Shown: positions 7,951 through 16,990, counted from the first letter of the stretch. The stretch: 64,000 nucleotides of DNA from Streptomyces xanthochromogenes (GCF_014650455.1 NZ_BMUZ01000015.1:194257-258256), one strand, 5' to 3'. Translations and numbers: made by a program. Notes: generated by a model not told the origin, from the sequence alone.

Positions 7951-9015
7951 ATGCGTTGGAACGAGATCTATGTCGCCTCGCTCGGCACCTGGCTGCCCGA
8001 GCCCGTCCCGGTGGCCGAGGCCGTCGCGGCCGGGGAGTGCGGCCAGGAGTGGATCGACGACTTCGGGTACGAGTCGGTGCGGATCGCCCGGGAGAGCGAG
8101 GAGGAGGGCTGGACCGCGCCGCCGGACATGGCGGTCGCCGCCGGCCGCACCGCACACGAGCGCTCCGGCCTGAACAAGTCCGCGTACTCCCTGCTCCTGC
8201 ACGGCAGCACCTGGTTCCAGGGCCTCGACATCTGGCCCGCCGCGTCCTACATCGCCAAGCGGACCGTCGGCGCCACCGTGCCGGGCCTCGATGTGCAGCA
8301 GCGCTGCAACATCGGCATCAGCGGACTCGACCTGGCCGCCGCCCACTTGACGGCGGGCTACGGCAAGGGCAGCGCGGTCATGCTCACCACCGCCGACCGC
8401 TTCGGCGGCCCCGGCGCCAACCGCTGGCAGCTGCGGCACGGCAACGCCTACGCCGACGGCGCGACCGCGACCGTCCTGTCCACCGCGGGAGGCTTCGCCC
8501 GTCTGGTGGCCACCGCCACCGTCGCCGACAACTCCCTGGAGCCGATGGCCCGCGGCGACGAGGAGTTCGGCCCCGTCTCGCGCGCCGCCGAACGGCAGAT
8601 CGACCTCACCGCACGCGGCGACGCCCACAAGGCCGTGAGCGACGAGACGATGACCAACATCCGCTTCGGCAAGGTGATGCAGGAGGCCAAGCAGTCCGTC
8701 CTGGACGACGCCGGCCTGGAGATCGACGACATCGCGTTCGTCATCATCCCCTCCACCGGCCGCATCAAGGGCCCCTTCCAGATCCACCACCTGCTTGGCG
8801 TGGACGAGTCCGAGACCACCTGGGAGTTCGCCCGCCGCAGCGGTCACATCGGCGCCGGAGACTGGGCCGCCGGCCTCGAAAACCTGCTGCTCACCGGCCA
8901 GTTGAAGCCCGGCGACCACGTGATGCTCTACGGCGGCGGAGCCGGCTACACCATCACCACCGCCGTCCTGGAAATCCTGGAGATCCCCGCCTGGGCCGAA
9001 TCCGCAGCGGCCTGA
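7951..9015 (+). CDS. KAS III-like acyltransferase (FabH superfamily, CerJ/ChlB3 type)
   Basis: A 354-residue thiolase-fold protein starting MRWNEIYVASLGTWLPEPV, the usual start of KAS III-like proteins in antibiotic clusters. The nucleophile is Cys119 in DVQQRCNIG. Where FabH has the His motif IPHQAN this protein has IPSTGR, and where FabH has GNTSAAS it has GHIGAGD (His299, Asp304). This altered catalytic set is known from CerJ, ChlB3 and AviN, which move acyl groups to sugars or other acceptors instead of condensing chains. The likely role is acyl transfer (starter or decoration). It leads the rightward operon with the SDR and ABM genes. The ATG at 7951 has GGGGAG upstream. An in-frame extension further upstream crosses the promoter and was rejected. 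Confidence 0.88.
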   Translation: MRWNEIYVASLGTWLPEPVPVAEAVAAGECGQEWIDDFGYESVRIARESEEEGWTAPPDMAVAAGRTAHERSGLNKSAYSLLLHGSTWFQGLDIWPAASYIAKRTVGATVPGLDVQQRCNIGISGLDLAAAHLTAGYGKGSAVMLTTADRFGGPGANRWQLRHGNAYADGATATVLSTAGGFARLVATATVADNSLEPMARGDEEFGPVSRAAERQIDLTARGDAHKAVSDETMTNIRFGKVMQEAKQSVLDDAGLEIDDIAFVIIPSTGRIKGPFQIHHLLGVDESETTWEFARRSGHIGAGDWAAGLENLLLTGQLKPGDHVMLYGGGAGYTITTAVLEILEIPAWAESAAA

Positions 9016-9049
9016 ACAAGCCGTCCACCACAAGGAGTTGGCACACCCC

Positions 9050-9811
9050 ATGGAGATAGTCGGCAGGGGCTTCCTGGCCGGACACCTGGCAGGCATCGCC
9101 GGACACCACCCCGACGTGGTGGCGCTGGCCGCCGGGGTCTCGGCGGCCGGTGACATCCCGCCCGAGCAGTACACCCGGGAGTCCAAGCGCCTGTACGAGG
9201 TGCTGCGGTACTGCGAGAAGAACGGCAAGCGCCTGGTGTTCTTCTCGACGGCGTCCGCCGGAATGTACTCGGTGCCCGACGCCTCGCCCGGCCGCGAGGA
9301 CGGCCCCGTCTACCCGGCGACCCCGTACGGCCGCCACAAGCTCTCCCTCGAAGCGGTCGTCAAGTCCTCGGACGTCGAGTACCTGATCCTGCGCCTGTCG
9401 CACGTCGTCGGCTTCAACCAGCCCGCGCACCAGCTGCTGCCCGCGCTGGTACGGCAGTTGACGGCCGGGCGCATCCAGGTCCACCGCGGCGCGCAGCGCG
9501 ATCTGATCGACGTCGAGGACGTCATCAAGATCGTGCACACGCTGCTCGTCGACGGCCGCACCCGTGACGTCGTCAACGTCGCCTCGGGCCACGCCCCGCG
9601 CATCGAGGACGTCGTCACGCACATGGAGCACCTGCTGGACACCCGCGCCGAGAAGTCCTACGTCGAGGCGTCCGGAGCCCAGCCCGTCTCCATCGACAAG
9701 CTCTGCCGTCTCGTGCCGCCGGTGTACGGGCTCGGCTTCGGACCCGACTACTACCGCGCGGTCCTCGACAAGTACGTCCACGCCTATGCGCACCAGCCGG
9801 TCACCGCGTAA
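9050..9811 (+). CDS. Short NAD(P)-dependent epimerase/reductase (extended SDR family)
   Basis: A 253-residue SDR-like protein. The dinucleotide site is a shortened GRGFLAGHLAG at the very N-terminus, and the catalytic part is FFSTASAGMY plus YGRHK (YxxxK). It resembles NDP-sugar epimerases/4-ketoreductases and related reductases in polyketide clusters, but at about 250 residues it is clearly shorter than usual (300-330). It may act on a sugar nucleotide or on the polyketide. The ATG at 9050 has AAGGAG 12 bp upstream, and a TTG at 9038 would be too close to that site. It sits in an operon with the KAS III-like and ABM genes. Confidence 0.85.
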   Translation: MEIVGRGFLAGHLAGIAGHHPDVVALAAGVSAAGDIPPEQYTRESKRLYEVLRYCEKNGKRLVFFSTASAGMYSVPDASPGREDGPVYPATPYGRHKLSLEAVVKSSDVEYLILRLSHVVGFNQPAHQLLPALVRQLTAGRIQVHRGAQRDLIDVEDVIKIVHTLLVDGRTRDVVNVASGHAPRIEDVVTHMEHLLDTRAEKSYVEASGAQPVSIDKLCRLVPPVYGLGFGPDYYRAVLDKYVHAYAHQPVTA

Positions 9812-9844
9812 CCCATCCACCCGAAGAATCGGAAGGTCCACCCC

Positions 9845-10516
9845 ATGAGCGAGAACAGCCCCGTCGTCGCGGTCGCCCACTTCGTCCTCAAGGAGAAGCA
9901 CAAGGCGAAGGGCGCCGAGTTCGAGAAGGCCTACCTCAAGTACAAGGAGGCCGTCGCCGCCAAGGACGGTCTGCTGCGCACCGCGCTGCTGCGCGGCATC
10001 AAGGAGCCCGACAACTTCGTCATCCTCACCTGGTGGCGGGACGCCGACGCGCACCGCACCGTCGTCGGCGACTGGCAGTTCTTCACCGCGGTCAGCAGCC
10101 GCTTCGTCTACCTCGCGGCCATCACCAGCGTGCACGGCCCGGTCCTGGCCGGCGAGAACGCGGCCAACGGGCTCGGCGAACTCGCGGTGCCGTCCGCGGA
10201 CGCCGCGGTCGCGCTCACCACGTTCACCCTGCGCGAGGGCGCCGACCAGCAGGCCTTCGAGGGCTCCTTCCTCGGCCACCTCTCCTTCGTGAAGGGCCAC
10301 GAGGGCTTCCTCGGCCACCAGCTGGTGCACTCCAACCGGGAGACCGGCGCCTACGTCAACATCGGCTGGTGGAGCGGCCCCCAGGCCTACCTGCCGGTCC
10401 TGCAGAGCCCCGAGATGGCCGCCGACGCCAAGACCATGGCCGTGCACGCCGAGGTCAAGGGCGGCCTGTACAAGGCGGTCGTCGACTCGGCCCGCACCGA
10501 GGTCGCGAGCGTCTGA
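9845..10516 (+). CDS. Double-domain antibiotic biosynthesis monooxygenase (ABM)
   Basis: A 223-residue cytosolic protein built of two ferredoxin-like ABM domains. Each carries the family's signature strand, NFVILTWW in the first half (about residue 58) and AYVNIGWW in the second (about residue 168). Single-domain relatives such as ActVA-ORF6 and TcmH oxidise hydroxynaphthacene-type intermediates to quinones without cofactors. This one probably oxidises or rearranges the aromatic polyketide. A second didomain ABM lies at 13805-14437. The ATG at 9845 follows GGAAGG. The gene ends just before a strong terminator. Confidence 0.9.
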   Translation: MSENSPVVAVAHFVLKEKHKAKGAEFEKAYLKYKEAVAAKDGLLRTALLRGIKEPDNFVILTWWRDADAHRTVVGDWQFFTAVSSRFVYLAAITSVHGPVLAGENAANGLGELAVPSADAAVALTTFTLREGADQQAFEGSFLGHLSFVKGHEGFLGHQLVHSNRETGAYVNIGWWSGPQAYLPVLQSPEMAADAKTMAVHAEVKGGLYKAVVDSARTEVASV

Positions 10517-10526
10517 ACCAGCGCAT

Positions 10527-10569
10527 GCGAAAGGCGGGCCGGGTCCTCAGGACCCGGCCCGCCCTTCGC
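10527..10569. terminator. Bidirectional hairpin terminator
   Basis: A 20-bp stem with one mismatch (GCGAAAGGCGGGCCGGGTCC against its near-complement) has a 3-base loop. It lies between the convergent ABM gene (ends 10516) and the FAD monooxygenase gene (ends 10581), serving both. Confidence 0.85.
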
Positions 10570-10580
10570 GTTCCGCGGGG

Positions 10581-11843
10581 TCAGCGAGCGGTGAACAGCC
10601 CCTCGGCCACCTCGATCGACGGGTTGCCGAACGCGATGGTGCGCAGCACCTTGCGGTAGACCGGGGTGTGCTTGACGACGGCCGCGAGCTTGGGCCGCAC
10701 CCGCGTCGCGAACGTGCCGGTCGACAGCATCGCCTTGGACTGCATGCCCTGGAGCCGCATCATCGTGGCGATGTCGGGCGCCCGGCGCGCCTCGAAGCGC
10801 CCCAGGAACGCGGCGCTCGCATCCCCGCGGCCCACCGACTCGACGAGCAGCGGGTGCAGCACGACCGCGTCCTGCACCGACAGGTTGATGCCCTGCGCGC
10901 CGATCGGGCTGTGCGTGTGCGCGGCGTCCCCCATCAGGACCAGACCGTCGGTGGCCCAGCGCTCGGCGCGCCCGGAGAACACGTCGAGCAGGCTGAGGTC
11001 GCGCAGCGAGGTGATCTGCGCGTCGATCAGCTCCGCGTACGCCGGCACCGCCTTCGACAGCTGCGCCTTGACGTGGTCCAGGCCCTCGGAGACGACGTTC
11101 TTGTAGCCGCCGTGCGGCAGCGTCCAGCCGACCTGGACGCGGTCGGGCCAGGACCCGTAGGCGAGCACCGGGCTGGTGCCCGCGCTCCTGAACACCCGTA
11201 CGTCATGGCTTGCCTGGGGGGCGGGCTGGGTCAGCTTGAACCAGAGCACGTCCTGGTCGAAGGCCTCGCTGCGGCCCGCCTCGATGCCGGCGAGCCGGCG
11301 CACCTTGGAGAACCGCCCGTCGGCGCCCACCACGACCTTGCTGTGGAAGACGTGCCCGTCGGCGGCGGCCCCGGTGATCCGGCCCCGCTCGTCGCGGAGC
11401 AGGGCGTTGACGCGGCAGCCGTCCACGTACTCGAAGTCCGCGAACTCGGCGCAGTGCAGCAGGAGTTCGGTCAGCAGATGGGACTGCGGTATGGACAGGA
11501 GGTGGTCGTACGGGGCCGGAAGCGCGCGGTAGTCGATGTCGAGCAGCACCCGGTCCTGCTCGACCAGGCGGAAGCGGTCGTGCTCGTGGCAGCCGCGCTC
11601 GCGCGCGCCGGACAGGACACCGAGCCGGTCCAGGACCGTCATCGCGCCCGGCTGCAGGATCTCACCGCGGAACTCCCGCTGGTGGGAGCGGGAACGCTCC
11701 ACCACGGTGACCCGCACCCCGGACTTGAGCAGCAGCAGGGCGAGGGTCAGACCGGCGGGGCCCGCCCCGACGATGCACACGTCGGCGCGGTGCTCCTCGT
11801 CGGCGCGGGCCCCGGCGCGGACCTCCTCGGCGGCGGCGGTCAT
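10581..11843 (-). CDS. FAD-dependent aromatic polyketide monooxygenase
   Basis: A 420-residue flavoprotein hydroxylase. It has the FAD/NAD fold motif CIVGAGPAGLTLALLL near residue 22, the mid-protein VVGADGRFSKVR, and GDAAHTHSPIGAQGINLSVQDA near residue 300, the classic pattern of PHBH-type group A monooxygenases. It should hydroxylate or oxidatively open/rearrange a polycyclic aromatic intermediate using NAD(P)H. The ATG at 11843 overlaps the stop of the cyclase upstream (ATGA). It lacks the C-terminal thioredoxin-like domain of the larger PgaE/RdmE-type enzymes. It is the last gene of the seven-gene operon that begins with the ketoreductase. Confidence 0.92.
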   Translation of the reverse strand: MTAAAEEVRAGARADEEHRADVCIVGAGPAGLTLALLLLKSGVRVTVVERSRSHQREFRGEILQPGAMTVLDRLGVLSGARERGCHEHDRFRLVEQDRVLLDIDYRALPAPYDHLLSIPQSHLLTELLLHCAEFADFEYVDGCRVNALLRDERGRITGAAADGHVFHSKVVVGADGRFSKVRRLAGIEAGRSEAFDQDVLWFKLTQPAPQASHDVRVFRSAGTSPVLAYGSWPDRVQVGWTLPHGGYKNVVSEGLDHVKAQLSKAVPAYAELIDAQITSLRDLSLLDVFSGRAERWATDGLVLMGDAAHTHSPIGAQGINLSVQDAVVLHPLLVESVGRGDASAAFLGRFEARRAPDIATMMRLQGMQSKAMLSTGTFATRVRPKLAAVVKHTPVYRKVLRTIAFGNPSIEVAEGLFTAR

Positions 11844-12670
11844 CGCTGCCCGGCCAGCGCGAGCGCGGCACGCACATCGGTGGTGGCGAGCGCGAGCACC
11901 CGGTCGCGGCCGGTGGACGCCACCGCGAGCACGTCCGCCGTCACCCGCACTCCGCCGGGCGCGTCCGCCAGGCGCCAGCGGCGCCGGTAGAGGTCGGCCG
12001 GCCCGGGCGGGGTGAGCGGCTTCTGCACGAGGGTGTGGCCGTCGTGCTCGATCTGCACGGTCCTGACGCCGTCCTGGGTGCCGAACCAGGCGCTCTCCTC
12101 GCCGTCGCGCCACGGCAGCGCGTCCAGGAGCCGCGCGTGCACCGAGGCCACCGAGCCGGGCAGCACCGCGCTGTCCTCGACCCGGATGACATCACTGGTC
12201 AGCGAACTGGGCTGCTCCGTCTTGGACTTGAGGGTACGCATCTGGAGCCCGCCGTGCCGGTCGAGCTCCCCCGCGGTGTCGGCCGGGTCGGCGTCGGTGG
12301 TGAACCAGTGCCCGGACACCACCCGGCAGCCACCGCCGGGCCGGGGCAGGAAGTCCCAGGTGCCGCCCAGCTCCTTGATCGGACCCACCGAACCCTGCTG
12401 GACGAAGTCCATGCGGAGCGCCACCGGGTCCAGGGTGCGCTTGGACGTCCAGATGCGCAGCCCGCCCTCGGGGCCCGGGCGCACCGCCCAGAACTTCACC
12501 TCGTCGTCGTGGCCCCGCTGGGACACGACCTCGGTGTGCGCGATCCAGGGGTAGAGCAGCGGCCAGTCGGCCACATCGGTGAGCGCCCGGTAGACGGTGT
12601 CAGCCGAGGCGTCGACGTCGATGCCGGCGCGGGTGCGGTGGATCTCCCGGGCGGTCGTGGAAGTGCTCAC
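11840..12670 (-). CDS. SRPBCC-fold polyketide cyclase, single recognisable domain
   Basis: A 276-residue protein with a START/SRPBCC-like first half (IDVDASADTVYRALTDVADWPLLYPW, residues 17-45). It resembles one half of the didomain aromatase/cyclase encoded by the same operon (15970-16920). The second half (from about residue 160) is only weakly similar, so it may be a diverged didomain. It is a likely second- or later-ring cyclase, or a shaping protein. The start is GTG at 12670. The downstream FAD monooxygenase begins inside its stop codon. Confidence 0.85.
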   Translation of the reverse strand: MSTSTTAREIHRTRAGIDVDASADTVYRALTDVADWPLLYPWIAHTEVVSQRGHDDEVKFWAVRPGPEGGLRIWTSKRTLDPVALRMDFVQQGSVGPIKELGGTWDFLPRPGGGCRVVSGHWFTTDADPADTAGELDRHGGLQMRTLKSKTEQPSSLTSDVIRVEDSAVLPGSVASVHARLLDALPWRDGEESAWFGTQDGVRTVQIEHDGHTLVQKPLTPPGPADLYRRRWRLADAPGGVRVTADVLAVASTGRDRVLALATTDVRAALALAGQR

Positions 12671-12681
12671 AGCGATACCTC

Positions 12682-13710
12682 TCAGAGGGTGGCGGGGGAG
12701 GGGGCGGCGGCCTTGGCGCGGAGCATGCGGCTCAGGGTCAGACCGGGGTCGGTGACCACGACGGACCCGAGCGCCGCGTCGATGCGGGCCAGCAGCTCCG
12801 GGTCGAGCACGGCCTCGGCGGCCGCGAGGTTGCGGGCGATCTGTTCGGGCGCCGATGCGCCGATGACGGCCGTGGCGACCTGGGCGTTCTGCAGCACCCA
12901 GGCCAGGGCGAGTTGAGGCATCGTCAGATCTGTCTCCGTCGCCAGGTCGGCGACGCGGGCGACGGCCGTGAGGACCTCGTCGGACAGGAAGCGGTAGCGC
13001 TGGATGGAGACGTCACCGCCCTTGGCGGCCACCGCCCGCGACCCGGCGGGAGCCTGCTGCCCCGGCCGGTACTTTCCGGTCAGCACACCGCCGGCCAGTG
13101 GCGACCAGACCATCTGCCCGATGCCGAGCGGCGCACAGGCCGGGACGACCTCGGCCTCGATGACCCGCCACAGCATCGAGTACTGCGGCTGGTTGGAGAC
13201 CAGCTCGATGCCCAGCTCACGGGCGAGTGCGGCGGCCCGCCCGATCTCGTCGGCGGCCCACTCCGAGACGCCGACGTAGCGGACCTTGCCCGCGCCGACG
13301 GCGTCCGAGAAGGCGCTCATCGTCTCTTCGAGCGGCGTCGAGTCGTCGTACAGGTGCGCCTGGTACAGGTCGATGTGCCCGGTGCCGAGGCGGCGGAGCG
13401 AGGCGTCGAGGGACGCGGCGATCCGGGAGCGCGACAGCGCGCCGGGGCCGGGCCCGCCGCCCCTGCCGACCTTGGTGCAGATCACGACGGAATCCCGGTC
13501 GACGCCCGCGAGGGCCCGGCCGAGGTGCTCCTCGGCCCGGCCCTCGGCGTACGCGTCGGCGGTGTCGAACGTGGTGATGCCCGCGTCCAGCGCGGCCCGC
13601 ACACAGGCGGCGGCGGCCCGGTCGTCCAGCTGGTTGCCCGCGGTCAGCGAGTTCCCGAACGCGACCCGGCTGACCACCGGTCCCGAGGCGCCGAGACGGC
13701 GGTACTCCAT
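12682..13710 (-). CDS. Aldo/keto reductase
   Basis: A 342-residue TIM-barrel reductase with the AKR tetrad visible: Asp and Tyr in FDTADAYAEG (about residue 50), Lys in ICTKVGRGG and His in LYQAHLYDD. The C-terminal QLALAWVLQNAQVATAVIGAS is the NADPH-binding end. It should reduce a ketone on the polyketide or on a sugar. The ATG at 13710 has AAGGGAT upstream. It lies in the late-tailoring part of the operon between the ABM and cyclase genes. Confidence 0.92.
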   Translation of the reverse strand: MEYRRLGASGPVVSRVAFGNSLTAGNQLDDRAAAACVRAALDAGITTFDTADAYAEGRAEEHLGRALAGVDRDSVVICTKVGRGGGPGPGALSRSRIAASLDASLRRLGTGHIDLYQAHLYDDSTPLEETMSAFSDAVGAGKVRYVGVSEWAADEIGRAAALARELGIELVSNQPQYSMLWRVIEAEVVPACAPLGIGQMVWSPLAGGVLTGKYRPGQQAPAGSRAVAAKGGDVSIQRYRFLSDEVLTAVARVADLATETDLTMPQLALAWVLQNAQVATAVIGASAPEQIARNLAAAEAVLDPELLARIDAALGSVVVTDPGLTLSRMLRAKAAAPSPATL

Positions 13711-13804
13711 GGTGAATCCCTTCTCTTTCCGGCCGGCCTCTCCGGCGGGCCCTACGAGCGGTCCTGCGGGCGGCTCCGCCGGGCGGACCCCGCCGCCCGG
13801 GCCG

Positions 13805-14437
13805 TCAGGCCCCGGCCGGGGCGAACTCGGCGCGGTTGCCCGCGACATGGGCGGCGGGCGTGGTGCGCACCTCGGCGAACGCGGCGAGCGCCGCGTACTC
13901 GGGCAGCGCGGTCGCCGCGAGCGCGGACTCCGCGTCCCGCCAGCGGGTGAGCGCGGTGAACCCGCCGGGCCGCGCGAACAGCGACTTGGCGAGGTCGGCG
14001 GCGACGAAGCCGTCGAGGGAGGCGGCGGCCCCGGCGTGGGCCCGGAAGGCGCCCACGAAGGCGTCCGCCGTGTCGCCCTCGACGGTGGACTCGACGGTGA
14101 AGGAGTCCACGAAGAGCACGTCACCGGGCTCGCCCGGGGCGCCGTCGAAGCGGGCGATCCCCATCGAGGGGTCGGCCTCCACGGCGACGATCTTGTGGAA
14201 CTCCTCGGCGTGCTCCTGGAACGTGGCGCTCGCCAGGACCTTCTGGAAGTCTTCGGGCCGTTCCCACCAGCCGAGGTTGACGTAGACCTCGGGCCGCTCC
14301 GTGGAGCGCACCGCCTGGTGGGCGACGAAGCCGGGCTGTGCCCGCATCCACTCCACGTGGGACAGGAAGCGGGCCTCGAACTCCTCGGCGCCGGCCGGGT
14401 CGAGCAGCGTGAACGTGTTGATGACGGTGAAGGACAT
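13805..14437 (-). CDS. Second double-domain antibiotic biosynthesis monooxygenase (ABM)
   Basis: A 210-residue protein with two ABM-type ferredoxin-like domains. The first is canonical (VINTFTLLDPAGAEEF, then EVYVNLGWWERPEDF). The second (about residues 110-200) is diverged but keeps the repeat DVLFVDSFTVES and GFTALTRWRD. The probable role is cofactor-free oxygenation of an aromatic ring. A second didomain ABM in the same cluster (9845-10516) suggests two oxidation events or a paired function. The start ATG at 14437 lies 16 bp after the acyl-CoA ligase stop. Confidence 0.88.
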   Translation of the reverse strand: MSFTVINTFTLLDPAGAEEFEARFLSHVEWMRAQPGFVAHQAVRSTERPEVYVNLGWWERPEDFQKVLASATFQEHAEEFHKIVAVEADPSMGIARFDGAPGEPGDVLFVDSFTVESTVEGDTADAFVGAFRAHAGAAASLDGFVAADLAKSLFARPGGFTALTRWRDAESALAATALPEYAALAAFAEVRTTPAAHVAGNRAEFAPAGA

Positions 14438-14453
14438 GCGGGGCCTCTCCGGT

Positions 14454-15977
14454 TCAGCCCGCGACGGGCTGATGGCTGGTCAACTGTGTGGCCAGCAGAC
14501 GGCGTTGGATCTTTCCGTTGCCCGAACGCGGGATCGCGTCGAGCGTCATGGCGTCGCGTACGTGCTGGTAGTACGGCAGGGCGTCATTGGCCTGCGCGAT
14601 CACATCCGCGAGTGCGTCGGAGCGGGCGCCCGCGAGGACCACCAGGGCGCCGGCGACCGCGCCGTGCTCGACATCCGCGAGCTCGACCACGACGACATCG
14701 GCGACCCGGGCGTCGAGCCGCAGCACGCGCTCCACGTCCGAGGGAGCGACCAGGAAGTTGTCGCACTTGAAGACGTCCTTGAGGCGGTCCACCAGGAAGA
14801 GCCGGCCGTCCTCGTCGACCCGGCCGACATCGCCGGTGCTGAGCCAGCCGTCCGGCTCAAGGCCGGTGCCGTCGGGACCGCCCGCGTACCCCTGCATCAC
14901 CTGCGGGCCGCGCAGCTGCACCTCGCCGACGCCACCCGGCGCGAGCACCGCGCGCGAGTCGATGTCGACGACGCGGCACTCGGTCCCGGCGACCGGGGTG
15001 CCGACCGAGCCGTGCACCGGGTGGTCGGGGTCGTCGCTGTGGGTCAGCGGGGAGGTCTCGGCGAGCCCGTACCCCTGGAAGACCGGCACGCCGAACCGCT
15101 TGGACAGGCGGCGCGCGGCCGGCACCGGCAGACCCGAGCCGCCCGACGCGATGCGCCGGACCGTCGGCATCGAGACCGAGTCCAGGTCCGGGTCGGCCGC
15201 GAGCCGGGCGAGGCGCACCGGCAGGCTGTACAGAATCGTCGCCCGGTGCCGGTTGGCGGTCATCAGGGCCGCGTACGGCTCCGGCGAGGCGCACAGCACC
15301 TGGGTGGCGCCGGCCGCGATCGCCGAGTTGAGGTGCATCGGGTGGTAGGTGGGCAGGTGGTTCAGGCTGACCGTCTCGCCGTCGAGCCGGTGCGCCCGCG
15401 CGATCTGCGCCGCGTTCACGGTCACATTGCGGTGGCTGAGCCGGACGGCCTTGGGGCGCCCGGTGGTGCCGCTGGTGAACTGGAGGGCCGCGGTGTCCTC
15501 GGCCCGCCCGGCGTGGGCGGCGAGCGGGGCGTCGGACGCGAGCAGGCCGAGGCCGTCCGCTCCGGCGCCGATCAGCACGACCTCGCGCAGCTCGGGCAGC
15601 CGGTCGTGGACCTTCTCCAGGCGGGCGTTCAGGCCCGCGTCCAGCAGGACGACGCGGGCCCCGGCGAGGCCGAGCACATGCGCCAGGTCGTCCTCGCGCA
15701 GCAGCGGGTTGACCACCGCGACGGTGTGCCCGGCCCGCACGGCCGCGTAGTAGGCGACCGCGACATCGGGGTGCAGCACCGTGCCGACCGCGACGACCGA
15801 GGGCTCCGGCGCGAGCGCCTGGAGGCCGGCGGCCACCTCGGTGACGCGGGCGTCGAAGGCGGCGTAGTCCATCGTGGAGTCGTCGGTGACGACGGCGGGC
15901 CGCGCGGGGTGCGTGGCGGCGGCCCGGGACAGCAGCTGGTCGAGCCGCTCCGGCACCTCGGGCAGGGTGTCAGCCAC
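14454..15977 (-). CDS. Acyl-CoA ligase (adenylate-forming), cluster-encoded
   Basis: A 507-residue ANL-superfamily ligase. It has LQFTSGTTGRPKAVRLSH (about residue 160), GYGLAETSPLTHSDD, STGDVGRVDEDGRLFLVDRLKD and the C-terminal catalytic Lys in RSGNGKIQRRLL. Related ligases (MtmL, OxyH) occur in type II PKS clusters with starter-loading or unassigned roles. I chose GTG 15977 (MADTLPEVPERLD) because GGAGG precedes it by 7 bp. It overlaps the upstream cyclase by 8 bp. A GTG at 15998 would overlap by 29 bp. Confidence 0.9.
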   Translation of the reverse strand: MADTLPEVPERLDQLLSRAAATHPARPAVVTDDSTMDYAAFDARVTEVAAGLQALAPEPSVVAVGTVLHPDVAVAYYAAVRAGHTVAVVNPLLREDDLAHVLGLAGARVVLLDAGLNARLEKVHDRLPELREVVLIGAGADGLGLLASDAPLAAHAGRAEDTAALQFTSGTTGRPKAVRLSHRNVTVNAAQIARAHRLDGETVSLNHLPTYHPMHLNSAIAAGATQVLCASPEPYAALMTANRHRATILYSLPVRLARLAADPDLDSVSMPTVRRIASGGSGLPVPAARRLSKRFGVPVFQGYGLAETSPLTHSDDPDHPVHGSVGTPVAGTECRVVDIDSRAVLAPGGVGEVQLRGPQVMQGYAGGPDGTGLEPDGWLSTGDVGRVDEDGRLFLVDRLKDVFKCDNFLVAPSDVERVLRLDARVADVVVVELADVEHGAVAGALVVLAGARSDALADVIAQANDALPYYQHVRDAMTLDAIPRSGNGKIQRRLLATQLTSHQPVAG

Positions 15978-16920
15978 GGAGCGCCTCCGCGTAACCACGG
16001 GCCAGCTTCAGGGTGTTGGTGGAGTTGGTGGAAAGGGCGCGGTGCACATAGGCGCGGGCGTCGGCGACCGTCTTGCCCTCGCCGAGGTACTTCTCGATGG
16101 TGTCCGTGCGCAGCGTCACGGTGTGCCGCGAGGTCACATCGACACCGTCCGCCGTCTCCACGATGGTCCAGCGGCCGGTGTGGGCGGTCATCAGGCCGGG
16201 CACGGTGGTCTGCTTGTAGACGATGCGGTCCGGCGCGAACACGACGCGGATCGACTCGGTGGTGTGCACCGAACCGTCGGCGGTGCTGGTGTCCATCGCC
16301 ATGACCTGCACACCCGGCTCGTCCTCGGTCAGGTCCAGGCGCGCCACGTGCGGCAGCCGCTCGGGCCACAGGTCGGCGCGGTTCAGGAAGTCGAACACGT
16401 CCGCGCCGTCGGCCTTCATGTGGACGGTGTCGTCGAAGGTGAAGACCAACTCGTCCAACTGGGCGTGCTGTTCGGCGAGTTCCTTGATGTTGTTCAGCTC
16501 GGCGGCGCTGTTGCGGTCCACGGCCGCGTTGATCCAGTCCACCGAGTCGGGGGCGTCGTCGATGGCCTCGAAGTCGTGGTGGAGTTCGAGCAGCGAGGTC
16601 TCGTCGTCCACGCGCGAGACCACCCAGGCGCCGCCCATGCCCGCCACCGGCGGCGTCGAGACCTCCTGGCGGAAGTCGACCCGCAGCCGCTCCGGGTCGA
16701 AGGTGCGGCGCGAGATCCAGTTCTTGACGGCGCCGTTGGCGGTCGCCCAGATGTGGATGCGCTCGGCGCGGTCGTCCTGCTCCAGGTGCTCGACGTGCAC
16801 GTTGGGGCCGAAGTACTGCGGCCACTTGGTGACATCGGCGACGATCCCGTACACGACCTCGGCGGGGGCGGCGACGGCGACGCTGTGGAGGGTGTGGTGC
16901 TTCGTTCCGGTCACGGACAC
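15970..16920 (-). CDS. Didomain aromatase/cyclase (ActVII/BexL type)
   Basis: A 316-residue protein with two SRPBCC helix-grip domains. The first starts VAVAAPAEVVYGIVADVTKWPQYF (residues 14-37). The second starts near residue 160 with FTFDDTVHMKADGADVFDFLNRADLWPERLPH. Didomain ARO/CYCs of this length aromatise the first ring (C7-C12 or C9-C14) of polyketides reduced at C9, which fits the adjacent ketoreductase. The GTG at 16920 follows AAAGGAA. It is the second gene of the leftward operon after the ketoreductase. Confidence 0.93.
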   Translation of the reverse strand: MSVTGTKHHTLHSVAVAAPAEVVYGIVADVTKWPQYFGPNVHVEHLEQDDRAERIHIWATANGAVKNWISRRTFDPERLRVDFRQEVSTPPVAGMGGAWVVSRVDDETSLLELHHDFEAIDDAPDSVDWINAAVDRNSAAELNNIKELAEQHAQLDELVFTFDDTVHMKADGADVFDFLNRADLWPERLPHVARLDLTEDEPGVQVMAMDTSTADGSVHTTESIRVVFAPDRIVYKQTTVPGLMTAHTGRWTIVETADGVDVTSRHTVTLRTDTIEKYLGEGKTVADARAYVHRALSTNSTNTLKLARGYAEALRG

Positions 16921-16990
16921 GAGTGAATTCCTTTGCTGCTGGCGGGAGTTGAGGGAAGCCGTCGGCTCGGTGGGTTGCCGGTCCGCGGGC

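Noticed and set aside
13227..13577. Arg-rich plus-strand frame inside the AKR gene
   Set aside because: Composition is typical of an out-of-phase reading of a GC-rich gene; no ribosome site.
12682..14124. 480-codon frame extending the aldo/keto reductase upstream
   Set aside because: The extra part overlaps the ABM gene and is Pro/Ser/Arg-rich. The AKR family start is at 13710.
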